DNA of 64,000 nucleotides from the NCBI GenBank assembly GCA_033032865.1, contig JAWHQI010000013.1, forward strand, positions 5,890,001 through 5,954,000, read 5' to 3'. Within the stretch, counting starts at the first letter, position 1; the number at the start of each line of letters is the position of its first letter. This DNA is from Dactylorhiza incarnata (taxonomy: Eukaryota; Streptophyta; Magnoliopsida; Asparagales; Orchidaceae). The translations under genes were made by a program, and so were the position numbers. Shown here piece after piece: positions 34,665 to 46,259 of this stretch. Under the pieces are notes generated by a model. It did no database searches. It saw nothing but the letters and a program-made list of their open reading frames with translations, and had not been told where the DNA came from.

Positions 34665-35924
34665 TAGTTGTACATTTTTCTTTGTGTTTAAAAGTGTGTG
34701 GAAGTAAAATTATTTGTGTTTTATTGTGCACTTTACTCTACACTTGTCTTGCATTATTGATTATAACATTTGTTTACTAGTTTCAAAATACACTTTTGTG
34801 CACATCATTATCTTCCATAACACTTCTTCTCATGAGTATTAGATTCTAATGCTAATTTTATACTACTCTTTACATATAAATGCACTAGATAACCTAGCAT
34901 GCTTTCTACAATGTTTGGAATGTTTTGAATTTGTGAATTACAATCACATTGTAGTAGTTTCTTTTTGGTATCCGTCTTTCATGCTTGGTTACTTTATTTG
35001 TCAAACTTAAAGATCTTAAATGAAAAATGATTTACAAAAACATCTTCCTTTTTGAATTTAACTCATATCTCTTCTTATAAATAATCATGATAACAAAAGG
35101 ATGTTTGTTATATTTCTATAAGTCTTCCGCATCATCACCATATATTTTTTACCTTGCGCTTTCATGCTTATATCAAAGTCTTAAATCTCAAAATTCCTTT
35201 TCAACAAATGGTAGACTAGCTTGGTAGATTTTATATTGGTTGTTATAACACGAATATCATTTTTATGCTAAAAACTCTGATTCATTAATGGTTTTCAAAA
35301 TAGCTATGTGAGTCTTTTTTTTTAATTCAGATAAAAATATAAACACATAGGCTATGAACTTATCATTATATTCAAATGCTTAATGTTTTCCAATGATTAT
35401 TATCCCATGATTACATATCTCACCAAAGCGGGGGCGTAGGGTTGTAGGCATTAGATAACCTGACCTATAAGTCATGTCTTGTCCTTAACCGGGGAGGGTT
35501 CTAGTAGGGCCTTGCGAGGCACTGGGGGAAAGAGTGCTAGGTTGAGTTTTGTCTATTGTTTGTATATGAGACTAACACCCCAACCTACAGCATGTATGCA
35601 GCTCCTCATGACCATCCGTCACTTAGTACGGGGCTAGGGTGTAGACATATTGTCTGGGTAGATTTGTTACTTGGAAATCATTATTTTTTTGCTTAAAACT
35701 CGTATATAAAGGGAAGAACTAACATGATAATATTGAGTACTTGGAAAATGTTATTTTGTTCATCTTTATGCTAAAAACTCTGATCTATTTCTATGAAAAT
35801 ACTTACGCTCAAAACTCTGATTTATTTCTATAAAAATTATTATAAAACTCCTTATCATTTTCTTCTCTCTCAAAGCTCGATCATGCCATTATCTTATTAT
35901 CAAAACTATTATGTGTTTGCTTCC
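34665..35924 (+). mobile_element. A2 3' internal region, cut by F
   Basis: Colinear with 219-1640 of A1, including the GC-rich block (35428-35678; hairpin 35501-35525). It ends where Athila element F begins. The PPT and 3' LTR of A2 must lie beyond the right edge of the window. Confidence 0.8.
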
Positions 35925-36289
35925 TGATGAATAGTAAATTATGCATATTTTTAGTACATTTTAAGCATAATTTTGGGTAATATTGTACATATTTCATATA
36001 AATTATTGAATAAATAATTTGTTTTAGCTAATTTTTATATTTATATATTTATATGTAAAAAGGAGCTATTTAAGTATGTAAATATATATATATAAAGTAT
36101 TTAAATATATATATAAATATTTATTGAATATAATTAAGTTAGTTATTGAATATGTATTAATATAAAAATTCTGTGAATATATATATAATATAGTAGTATA
36201 GTATAATAATAACAAAGTAATAATAAGTAATATATTATAAATATAATGAAATATATATGTATATATAATAAATAATAATAATATATATG

Positions 36290-36740
36290 TTTGCAGGCGT
36301 TCGACGAAAGGCAAACTGCGTTCGACGAAAGGCGCCCTGCGTTCGACGAACTCTCCCTGAGCTGCGTTCGACGAACTCTCCCCGACCTGCGTTCGACAAA
36401 CTCTCCCCGACCTGCATTCGACGAACTCTCCTCGAGCTGCGTTCGACGAACTCTCTGCGAGCTGCGTTCGACGAACCCCACATTGCGTTCGACGAACACT
36501 CCCCGAGCTGCATTCGACGAACCCCGTGCTGCATCCAACGAACTCTCCTTGAGCGACGTTCGACGAATCCCTCTCCGCTGCGTTCGATGAACTCTCCACT
36601 GCATTCGACGAACTCTCCGTTGCGCTGGATTTAATCCCATACAACCGCTGAGACCAGTTCTGCCGCTGAGACTCAGCCCAAACCGCTGAGACTCAGCCCG
36701 AACCGCTGAGACGAGCCTGCCCGCTGAGACCAGACCAGCC
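36290..36740 (+). repeat. TGCGTTCGACGAACT (14 copies) and CCGCTGAGAC arrays in the F LTR
   Basis: I count 14 copies of a 21- or 25-bp unit beginning TGCGTTCGACGAAC between 36298 and 36620, then about five copies of CCGCTGAGACTCAGCCC-like units. The unit lacks stop codons in several frames, which creates spurious ORFs on both strands. Both motifs also occur in Copia element H, the second one there in reverse complement (GTCTCAGCGG). Confidence 0.9.
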
Positions 36741-36902
36741 GCTGAGTTCCAAACCTGCCAGCTCACTCCAACCCGCCAGCACTCTCCTTCTAGAATCAGC
36801 CAGCTGCTATCCGCACCCCACCAATGCTCAAGTCAAACTTGCCAACCTCTCTAGTCAAATCGCCATCTGCTATTTCTTTTTTGCTAAGTGCAGATCAATT
36901 TT

Positions 36903-36912
36903 GCCTATAAAT
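36903..36912 (+). promoter_or_regulatory. TATA box of the F LTR
   Basis: CCTATAAATATAGG, about 170 bp downstream of the motif arrays. Confidence 0.65.
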
Positions 36913-37176
36913 ATAGGGGGGGCAGCTGATGTCTTGAGGGTTCACAAATTTTGATACTTTTGGGATTTGTGATCCACTTTTGGGCTTTTCTTAGTTTTTG
37001 TAATTTTCTCTCTCTTCGTTTTCCACTTTCTCTGTCTAGGTTTGTAATATTGCCTTTTGCTTAATGAAATAGACTAGTTTTCTTCATGGTATTGTTCTTC
37101 TTTTCGTAGCGTAGTCGCTTTTATTTCCTTTTCTTTCCGTAGAGTGCGTGGGTGTACGGGTGTTAAAATGCAATTT

Positions 37177-37385
37177 TATTTCATAGCTTAGATTTTCTGC
37201 ATTATTTACCGCTTTCATAGCTTAGATTTTCTGCATTATTTATCGCTTTCATAACTAAATTTTCTGCATTATTTACCGCTTTCATAGCTAGATTTTCTGC
37301 ATTATTTACCGCTTTCATAGTTTAGATTTTCTGTATTATTTATCGCTTTCATAGCTTAGATTTTCTGCATTATTATCGCTTTTCT
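37177..37385. repeat. Tandem repeat of about 34 bp in the F LTR
   Basis: Six diverged copies of a unit containing TTTCATAGCTTAGATTTTCT and GCATTATTTACCGC, downstream of the TATA box and so in the transcribed part of the LTR. Confidence 0.88.
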
Positions 37386-37878
37386 TGGTTTTTGCTAAAC
37401 ACGCATCAAGCCCGCGATTATCGTCTTTTCTGCTTTTTAGAATTACTGCAATCACACTTTTTTTCATCGATAAGATAATAACGCGTCCTCAAAGTAGAGA
37501 TAATCAACACGGCCTCGGAAAAATACGACCGCGATATCATTTTCTAAACAAAATTATATACTTTACTATACACGATAATGTGCACTTGCCTTTATCGTAA
37601 GATAAGTTGGATAAATTACTTTCAAAAACTCTACGAGAGACCTTTTTTATAAAAATTAATTAACCAAAAATGAATTTTGGCCCCATCGTCGCGGTGCTAT
37701 CCCCGATATTCCGAAAGCGGGAGCGACCGTTACTTCCATCACCTTGATAGGTGGGATAACGGTTAAGCTCCTCGAAGTAGGAGTACTCGCCGTACTCCTC
37801 AAAAATGCCCGCCGGAATCTAACCAAACGCAGGCTCCGCAGGAACGTAATTTCGCAAAAAAAAAATCCATTAAGTTTT

Positions 37879-37896
37879 TGGCGCCGTTGCCTGGGA
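37879..37896 (+). other. Primer binding site of F
   Basis: TGGCGCCGTTGCCTGGGA, the Asp-tRNA-type PBS typical of Athila elements, preceded by the spacer TTAAGTTTT. Confidence 0.88.
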
Positions 37897-38473
37897 CTTT
37901 TCGTGTCGTTATTTTGAAACAGTGAATCACTATTAATTTTATCTTATATATATATCATTTTCTTTTTTTCTCTCTTAAAAAAATAGCTTAAAAATAAATA
38001 TATATCACAATAAATATATATAGATAAATAATATATCTTTGTGAATAATCTCTTTTTCTCTTTCTTCTAAAAACTCGAAAAAATAAAATCAAACCAAAAA
38101 AATTTATTATTATATTTTAAGCCTTTTATTTTTTCTCATATATACCGTTTCATCTAAAAAACGCTCTAAAAATAAAAAAAAATTATTTAGAATATTATAA
38201 GTTTATCTCCCTCTTTAAAAAAACCCTAAAAATCACAAAAATATAAAAAAAGAAAAGTAAAACTAAATCATTCCTCTTTCCTGTTTCCATTTTTCCTTGT
38301 TTATATTTTCGTCTAAAAAAACCCTAAAAATACAAAAGATTGTTTTTCTTTTTCTTTCTCTCTCCTTCTTCCTCTTTTTCCTGTTTATATTTTCATCCAA
38401 AAAATCCTCTAAAAATTACAACAACAAAATTTGTTTTTTGCAAAACCTTTTTTTTATATACATATAAAAGTAT
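37897..38473 (+). other. F leader
   Basis: Non-coding, T/A-rich with repeated short segments such as AAAAAACCCTAAAAAT and TTTTTCCTGTTTATATTTTC. It separates the PBS from the gag ATG at 38474. Confidence 0.6.
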
Positions 38474-38812
38474 ATGACCCGAGGACGCTCTTCGGATAAT
38501 CTGGAATTAGCTTTTGATCCCGAAATCGAGCGCACTCTTCACGAGCGCCGCCGATCTCGTGACCAAAGTCATCCAGAAGATCCCAAAGAGTAAGTCGGCG
38601 ATACTATACCAGATATTATGGCAGATCCCCCTCCAAATGCAGCCCCTCAATGGACCATGACCTACTATGCCAGGCCGAATTTGGAAGATACTAGATCTAG
38701 TGTCACTCGCCCCGTAATAGCTAATAATAATTTTGAAATAAAATCCAGCACTATTCAGATGGTACAGCAGTCAGTTCAATTTGACGGCTTGCCAGATGAG
38801 GACCCAAACCTT
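38474..38812 (+). pseudogene. F: gag, N-terminal part, split by G
   Basis: ATG 38474 opens MTRGRSSDNLELAFDPEIER; an in-frame TAA stands at 38591-38593, after which the same frame continues MADPPPNAAPQWTMTYYARP and IQMVQQSVQFDGLPDEDPN. FxGLPxEDPN followed by a conserved Leu is an Athila Gag landmark. The frame is broken after PNL by G and resumes at 62124 as HLQNFLEICDTFK, which exactly completes the conserved sentence. Confidence 0.88.
38808..38812. other. Left target site duplication of G
   Basis: ACCTT, repeated exactly at 62124-62128. Confidence 0.88.
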
Positions 38813-38929
38813 TTTAACATCCTCGTCCGCGCTAGACCCCTCGGGTGACACGTGTCGCTTGGAGTTGCATGAACTAGAAATTTATTAAATTCTGAATCTG
38901 TGTAAGGCGCACAGCTGGGTTCAAGGCAC

Positions 38930-40745
38930 GTTTTAGGCATGATCCGGCTAGATTCAGACCTCGGGCTCAACGTGGAAGTTGTAGCCCTCGAAAATACCTT
39001 TCCAATGACTGGTTGTACGTTTTCTAGAGAGCTATGTAGCTCCCTAAGATTAGAATCAAAATTGCTATATTTTGATCTCTGTCGCTAGCGCCCGGCGGTA
39101 TCGCTACTATCGGCGTTAGCAAATCGTCTCAGCGTTCCGTCGAGATGACCGAGCGGTCTCAGCGGTGCCGCCGAGATGGCTGAGGAGGGCTAGCGCTCGG
39201 TGGTAGTGCTACCGCTGGCGCTAGCGGCCGTGTCAGAGTCACGGGATTTCTGTTTGGTGATGGCTTAAAATGCATAGGATAATGCTCCTGGTGGAGTTTA
39301 GGACCAATAGGAAGCTGACATTTAATGGTAGAGTTTCAAGATTATGCTTGGGGAAAGGTTTACCATTAATGCAACCCTAAGCTAATCCCACTACTTCATT
39401 CTCCCTAAAGAGCTGAACCCTCCCAATCAGATGGGATTGTTCATCTTCTCCTTCCTCTCTTCTTCTTCTTCTTCTTTTACTTCCTCTTCATTTTCCAACC
39501 TCCCCTCGAGGTTTTGACCTGGGATTTTGAAGGAGCAAGCTTGGAGGAGGATTTCAGCTCGTCCAACCGCCGCCATGTCGCCGAGGAGACAACCGCGATC
39601 GTCGACCGGAAATCAGGTGACTTCCGACCCCTCTCCCTTGGTGCTAGATCTCTAGATATATTAGGAGAGACATCGAGCTCAAAAGTGCTTGATTTGGTGA
39701 GTTTATTGGAGTTCCGTAGGAAGAGGCAACGCTAGGGTTTTCGCTCTAGGGCGTCGTTCATTGTGAAAATGCCTTCGATCAACTCCTCTCTTCGATGCGA
39801 GGTCAAAGGAGTTGATTTCGTGAAAATCGGTGGCCTCACGAGGGAGTATTTGAGGAGCGAAGGGTGGTAGAAAATAAGATTTCTGCTGGAGGAAGGAGAT
39901 GAACAGTGCCTTAAAGAGTCTTCTTTAAGGCCTGTGCAGATTTGCTATATGCAGACCTAACTGGGGCAGTTTTTATATTGCAGCTGAGTTCAAGCCTCTT
40001 TTGAGGTATGTCCCAGCTAGATGCAGGCTTTGGGATCAACTAGAAAGTTGTAGCCCTTGGTAACACCTTTCTAATGAATGATTGCACATAATTTTTGGTG
40101 AACTGTAGAGTTCTATAAAGCTGTTGGAAGTAATGTGTTTTATTAAGATTACCATCATATTATAAAGAATTCTGCCAAACTAGACCGGCTGTGTTCGAGT
40201 CGCTGTTTGGGCTTGATACAGTCGGAGCTGGTCCCTGAGCTTTTGATTGAAGTTGTTGCCGTCAGAGATACCTTTCCAACGACTAGTTGTACGATTTGTG
40301 AGGAGCCCGGTAGCTCCCTGAAAGTCTTGTCAAAATAGGCTGCGTCTGAAATTATAAAGTGTAATGTGATGGACAGATTCTGTCCTGTGGTGCGCAGACG
40401 GGTGCAAACCCATTTCTGGGTGTGACCGACTTGAATCTGGACCTCGGGCTCAACATGAAAGTTGTAGCCCTCAGAAAGTGATTTCCGACGATAGGTTACA
40501 CGTTTTCTGAAGTGACCTATAGCTTCCTACAAGTCCAGTCGAGTGGACTGTCCAGAAAGCGGGAATGGGTTAAGTGCGTGCTGTTTGCTGTCCAGATTTC
40601 TGCAGTTGACTTCGGAGAAGATTTTAGATAGGACCCACTTGGATCTGGGTTTGGGACTCAACATGAAAGTTGTATCCCTTGGCGATACCTTTTCGGAATG
40701 GTGTGACACATAATTTTTGGTGGTCTGTAGCTCCCGAAAATCCTG
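38930..40745. repeat. Five diverged copies of a unit of about 115 bp in the G LTR
   Basis: Copies at about 38940-39050, 40010-40130, 40205-40335, 40425-40540 and 40635-40745. Landmarks in order are GGGCTCAACATGAAAGTTGT, AGCCCTCGG, ATACCTTTCCAACGA, GGTTGTACGTTTTCTG and TGTAGCTCCC. The same set is in the 3' LTR (about 46385-48165). Confidence 0.75.
39085..39235. repeat. Shared CG-rich motifs in the G 5' LTR
   Basis: Contains GCTAGCGCCCGGCGGTATCG, GTCTCAGCGTTCCGTCGAGA, CGGTCTCAGCGGTGCCG and GTGCTACCGCTGGCGCTAGC. The first and last belong to the A-family motif in opposite orientations; the middle ones match the TCTCAGCGG motif of H and F. The partner copy is at 46528-46680. Confidence 0.78.
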
Positions 40746-43047
40746 TTTTAGTAAACATTGTTGGTTTGTACAGATTTTGATGTTTTACTGATTTTCTCAT
40801 AAAATACTCATCGGATGTTTATGAAGTTTGGTAGAGATGAACCTGATGATATTGTGATCACTTCTGTTTAGTTTCAGAATTTTTGGATACATATTTACCA
40901 TGAAGTTGCTTATCGTATCATATAAATGTAGAGCACCGTAAATACAAATTGCAAAATATAATGAGGTCAAAATTTGGGGGGATGATTCCGGCAGTAATTA
41001 TGACTGATGGTAGAAGTTTCAGATGGATTGGTTTTGAATTGAATCCATAATTTAATATTATGTTATAAATTATTACATGAATATGATTCCTTAGGGAATG
41101 AGCATATGATGATTATAGTTGATATAAGCCTGCTGTTGAGGTCCAGCTCCTAGAGGGAAGGAAAGTAGATCATGTTCGGTGCTGAGTCGAACTACTTGGA
41201 TGTGTATTTCGACTGAATGTGATGTAGGCAATTATTATGTTGAATGAAACATTACGATGAGCATTAGAATATAGGGTGTGGGAGACATGTATGAATTAAT
41301 ATCCATATCACATGATAATCTATTGGATGGTGTAGATTGGTGATAACCTCTCCATAAGGTTGATAGATTTAATCGTGTTGAAACACGTTGTAATTTGTAC
41401 ATAAGACGATTGAACATTGGTGATATGTTCGGGCTTACATATTTAGTAAAATATGAATATGGCACCGTGACCACAAGTAGTCCTGGAGGATCAGACAGAG
41501 TAATTCCCATGTTTCGGCGCACGCCACCGCACGAGAGTTACGTTAACTTAGTATGGGTAGAAGCATTGGCTTGATGTGGATTATAAGATATGGTTATATC
41601 TTATGGTGATATGTTGGGAGGCCCGGTTGTTGGGGGCCCTGGATGCTAGTAAGCATCAGTTGATTGTATGATGAGAAATGTAATAAGGCTCCTTTCATGA
41701 GTCCTTGGGTGCTAGATAACACTGGTTGTGCATGGGAATTTCATGAATGCGTATGGTTTACATATGGTGGTGTAATGATCTTGGTTGGAGGATTACTTGT
41801 GGAGGGTCTACGGGCTTACTAGTCGTGACACCGACGAAAGCTGGCAGTTAGACTCTAGACCGGTTGGGTTGGACTCTTGGTGCTCATTTCCCAAGTCCCC
41901 TTCCGTGTCCTTGAAGGCTCAGCTTGATGCGAGCAGTACGCAGGGTCTCCACTGTGTGTTCTTAGCGTTGAGGCGTACATAGGCCTAGGTCTGGCAGTGT
42001 ACATACCCACCTAGTTGTGGAGGAGCCCGGTCCACAGTCTCCGCCTGGCCACGACGCGAGGTGCCTGAGTGGTTAGCTACCCTCGAAAAGCGGGAACTAC
42101 AGGTCTATGTCGACATAACAAAATATGCATGGGTGAGTCATCATATCATAATCATTGCATTGCATTCATCCTTCATAATCATAGCATTGCACCGCATCGG
42201 GTCCATCATATAAATTAGTATGGGCTCTTTTATATGATGGGTCCCAAATTGGAAACCTTAACTTATAAGTTTGTATGGGCAATCATATAAGTTAAGGTAC
42301 AATATGAACTGCTTACTTCTTTCTTGTTAATACTACTTGCTTACATTCTGTCATTGCCTTATTACTTGTTAGCTGTGCTTATTATACCTGTTACTAGTAC
42401 TTGCATTTATAACCATTGTTACTTATATACTTATGAACAGCTTAGTTAGTGCCATTGCAAGTATTTGAGTACTTATACAACCGACATATATGAATAACCA
42501 TTCCTGTCACCTGCTTCTATACTATTGTTTATATTGCAGCTTTTCTTCCTTTCCTTCCGCCTGGTGCCTTGGAGTCACCGGGGGAGCGGATGTGATGCCA
42601 CTTAGTCTTTATGACCAACGGTTACTACGCCCCTCTTTTTAGGAGTGTTCCTTAGAGCAGCAGTGCACAGTGCTGGAGGAGGATTGTCAGGTCAGGATGA
42701 CAGGGCCGGAGACCATGATACCTTGGCTACTGTCAGTGACAGAAGCGAGTGAGTGTTTTGCGATGTTTCCCTTGGAGCATTTAGATTGATACTCTGATGA
42801 TTTGCAGGAGCTTGTGTAGCTTTCTGTCTTTCTTGTACTTGCTGTTTGGACATTATTACTTATTGTGAATCTATGGCTTTTAATGCTTTCTTTGATTGAT
42901 GAGTTGGCGCTGTTCAGTTGGTTTGGCTGGCAGGATAGGCGTCTTGTGGGGGAGGCTAGCTCGTGTGCTGGCGCTTCCGCAAGGTGGCTGTCCTGGGCAT
43001 AAGACTCCCCTCGGCCGTGTCTTGTGTTCTGGGAGGGGGGTCTCACA

Positions 43048-46000
43048 AATGGCAGCTTGCAACGATCCTGAGATAATGAAGTCCATTAACCCACTAGGCC
43101 ACACCTGCTAACTAAATTAGTTTGAGGACAAACTGATGCAGCGGAACCGGTGGTGTGCCCATGTGTGATTCACATTAAGTATGTCCTCTTTTTCCTATAG
43201 AAAGTGCCAACCTAAGCCAAACTCGTACCCTTACATACAAATGTTGGCTCACTCCGAGATAGTAATTGGTATTCCCATTCCAACCATTAGAGTTGGTTTG
43301 GCATAAGATTGATGCCAACCTAACTAGGATACCATTTTTGGTCGACTTAGCAGGATATGTCGTGACATACCCTATCCTTATACTGATCTTGGGGATGATT
43401 GGACCAAGCAATAAGTGACCTTGATTGACTAAGGGAGAGTTTAACGTGAGTGTAGATGCTAGACACTCACACCCTGAGATTTCTATCCTAGATATGGAGT
43501 AATATTATCACCTTACCCAAAATATTAGGGCAATCTCAATGAGATTGGTGCCTGAAATCTATCATCAGCTTAGTAAGAGGCAACCAAGCATGTCTTTTAT
43601 ACTGTATGGGGATACCTCTCACTTCTACTTATGTAGAAGGTTTCATATGGAGAAGTTACGATAAGAATTCAGATCCAGAGAAGGCTCATTTTGGGACGAA
43701 TGTGTTATATTGGTGGCAGTAGAAACTCAGTCGAAGAGATATGAGGGCTTATCTCTTCGTTTATTGGGCTAGTTATGTACCGTCTTGGATCCCTTGAGGA
43801 GTTAGAATTTTTGATCCTTGAGAGTTAATTCACCTTAAGCAAAGCAGACTGCTAAGGCCATGTTTGGGTTGATAGGAAATTTATTAGCGGAATAAGAGAG
43901 GAAAAGCATTTTTGAAGATGATCATTTTCTTTATATTGTTCTAAGATTATGTGGATAAGTAACGAGGAGAGTAGTAAATCTACACTCTGGAGATAAGCAG
44001 CTATGTTGTAATAACGTTATAGCTGGGAAGTTAATGAAATTTTGTGCATGCATTGCGGGTATGATGATAAACTACCCCTGAGTTTGGAAAATCTTGGTGA
44101 GCATTCCCTTAGTGTTGTAATTACTTGACAATGGGAAATTAATAAGAGTTAGGCGGTGGAGTCAACAAGATTAATAAAACTTGATTGATGTTCTAAAATT
44201 CTAAAAGGTTTTATAAAATAAACATGCATGCCATGGATGATCGTTGGCAGGAATGGTAGGGCGCTTGTAATGGATTTGATTTAGTTTATCACATTGTGAA
44301 GTATGCCCTACTTTTGGTAGTCTGCATATCTCGTGTCAAAGGGAAATAATCCCGAGCCGTGCACCTTGGTTCATGTTAAGTTCAAACATATATAAATGTA
44401 CCGGGTAATTGGATGTTATTTGCACATGCTCTCATTACAATGAGATGCAGCTTGGTCGTCGCCATACATATTTGATTTTCTACATCACGGCTGATAAATA
44501 TAAGTTCTTCGATATAGGGATATATAGGGTAAGAACTCTAAATAGAGGAATATATGCCCCTATGGTTTGTGCCCATACGTGATATGAATGTACCATTTGG
44601 GCGGTGGAGGAAATTTAGTCCAAAAACGTACGGGTGCTTATCTCTTCGTTTATTGGACTAGTTACGTACCGACTTTAGTTTCCCCTAGATCTTGTATATT
44701 CAAATAGTATGGAACGATGATGATTATGTTTGGTCGGTGATTAAGATATTGTGGAATTTGGAATAGGAATTCACAATTGTATTCGCTTTTAGCGTCTTGA
44801 CTTGGAAAGAGGTCGCACAAGCTTAAGGTGCGGATAGCGGAAACTCCCATGTTGAACTTCTCTCGGGTCTCGTGTTCTTAGAAGGGAATGATGAGATTAT
44901 ACCCCGTGCAAGGTGTTGAGTCATGGATTCACCTTGCCTTGAGACTACGATAATGATCTGTACTATCACCGGGTCCTATTGATAAGCCTCGTTGGATGAT
45001 TATATTCGGAATTTTGGGGACTATCTGGAAACGTAAAATCTTTCTAAGCTTAATCCTTATAGGGAATAACATCATGTTTGGTGATTGATGGATTTAAAGG
45101 GGCATAATTTCATGGCAAGTAAGGTGGTGTGCTTGTAGAACTTGACTATTATGTGAATTTGAAGTTAAGCGATAAACATCTACGATGTTTGACCATTTCA
45201 ATTACCTTGCCATGGCTTGACATTGGAAATATAAGGAATCTGGAAAACGTAAACCGAGTAGGCATCATGCTACATTGGGAGATGTGCAGTATACGATCCA
45301 TGGTGAGAGCATTAGAGAAGTTGGTTCTAAGAGGCTTGTTTAATTAAAGTGTTGATGTAAATTATTATGCTGCGAGGAAATTATGAATGATCGTTCGTAC
45401 GACGAGTTGGGAATATGTTTAAATGATGTCTACTTCAATTGATAATCGAGCAGATGTTCAGAATTGTAATAACCCCTGGGTAAAGAATGCGATCTATGAC
45501 TCCTTAGGAGAGAGGGCATAAGATGGTAAATATTGAATAAGCATAAGCGAGCAGTGTTTATGAATCCAATTGTGTTGAAACTTAACCTCAGGTGGATGCC
45601 GGGTTAAGTGCAAAAGTGAGTGTGGCATATGATTTCCTTGGACGAGTTAACATTGCCGGAATTGATTAATAAGGGTAAGAATAATGATTGTTTGAATTAG
45701 AAGATGATGTTAAAGCTTGCATCTATGTATTTAGTACATAAGAGAGACGATCTTGCGTGACCTCGTACATTACTTGGTAGATTACCCGCCTGACCTTGAG
45801 AATGGTTTCATTGAATGCCAGATTTTGGATACATCGACGCGATGACCTTAAAAGTGCTACACGTTATTTGGATAACGATGCCTGAGATTGGAAGAATCCA
45901 CTTAGTTTTGCAAATCTAGAAGCACATGACTCTTTTGGGAGAGGATTCTGGAATTGGTGTGGGAACACGAGTGGTAACCTCGTGTGTATCAGGCTCTCCC

Positions 46001-46259
46001 TGGCCTTGACAGATTTTAGACCAAGGTATAACGAAGTTGATTTATTAAGGTTGAGAGAACTTGGGATTGTAAGTGTCATGGGGTATAACGAGAGTACACC
46101 TGGAGAAATTGAGGTAAGGTAATGTGTATGAGTGTGACCCTCACTTGTGGTGAGCGGGATCTAAGTATACTCGGAAGAATGACTTTCGTAATTTTATCTT
46201 CGATCCCCATAGGCCCAACCTAAATTTTGGGGACAAATTGTTTCTTCGTTTATTGGATT
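43048..46259 (+). mobile_element. G internal region, no coding capacity
   Basis: 3.2 kb without any recognisable gag or pol; all frames are short. No tRNA PBS is recognisable after the 5' LTR (AATGGCAGCTTGCAACG). The right end has CCTAAATTTTGGGGACAAAT, a chromovirus-like PPT region. A segment containing TATCTCTTCGTTTATTGG recurs near 43755, 44640 and, shortened, 46240. G is a large non-autonomous (LARD-like) element. Confidence 0.8.

Larger units (their letters stand above)
35925..37869 (+). mobile_element. F: 5' LTR of an Athila-type Ty3/Gypsy element
   Basis: Starts TGATGAATAG inside A2. The end is placed at TCCA 37869, ten bases before the PBS, as Athila LTRs are commonly followed by a short spacer. 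It contains an AT-rich stretch (36000-36290), the TCGACGAA and CCGCTGAGAC arrays (36290-36740), a TATA box (about 36905), a 34-bp tandem repeat (37177-37385) and a GC-richer end. The start is chosen by comparison with A1, whose sequence stops matching here. The element's own 3' LTR is outside the window. Confidence 0.82.
38813..43047 (+). mobile_element. G 5' LTR
   Basis: 4235 bp. It begins TTTAACATCC where the other LTR has TGTAACATCC, so the terminal TG has mutated, and it ends GGTCTCACA. It contains the shared CG-rich motifs (39085-39235), a Cys-poor pseudo-ORF region with no clear function (39514-39735) and five diverged copies of a unit of about 115 bp (38930-40745). No TATA box was obvious. 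Length, TGTAACATCC start and the GGGGACAAAT region before the 3' LTR fit a Ty3/Gypsy chromovirus of the Tekay/Del kind (inference). Confidence 0.88.

Noticed and set aside
36290..36740. CRISPR-like array (regular repeats with short spacers)
   Set aside because: Plant retrotransposon context, degenerate units of 21/25 bp, no true spacers and no cas genes.
36066..36766. Several overlapping ORFs of 99-207 codons on both strands
   Set aside because: They are produced by the 21/25-bp array, whose unit has no stop in several frames. They are repetitive (SSNA, FVER, RRTQ) and have no independent support.
39514..39735. ORF in the G LTR, also at 46860-47162
   Set aside because: Present in both copies only because LTRs are duplicated. 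No domain recognised and no conserved start. Possibly leader sequence, not a gene.
41785..41982. Second LTR ORF of G (and 49217-49414)
   Set aside because: Same reason: a short frame in both LTRs without a recognisable product.
43048..46259. Host gene within the G internal region
   Set aside because: All frames short, no exon-like coding bias or protein motif. The region is flanked by matching LTRs and belongs to G.
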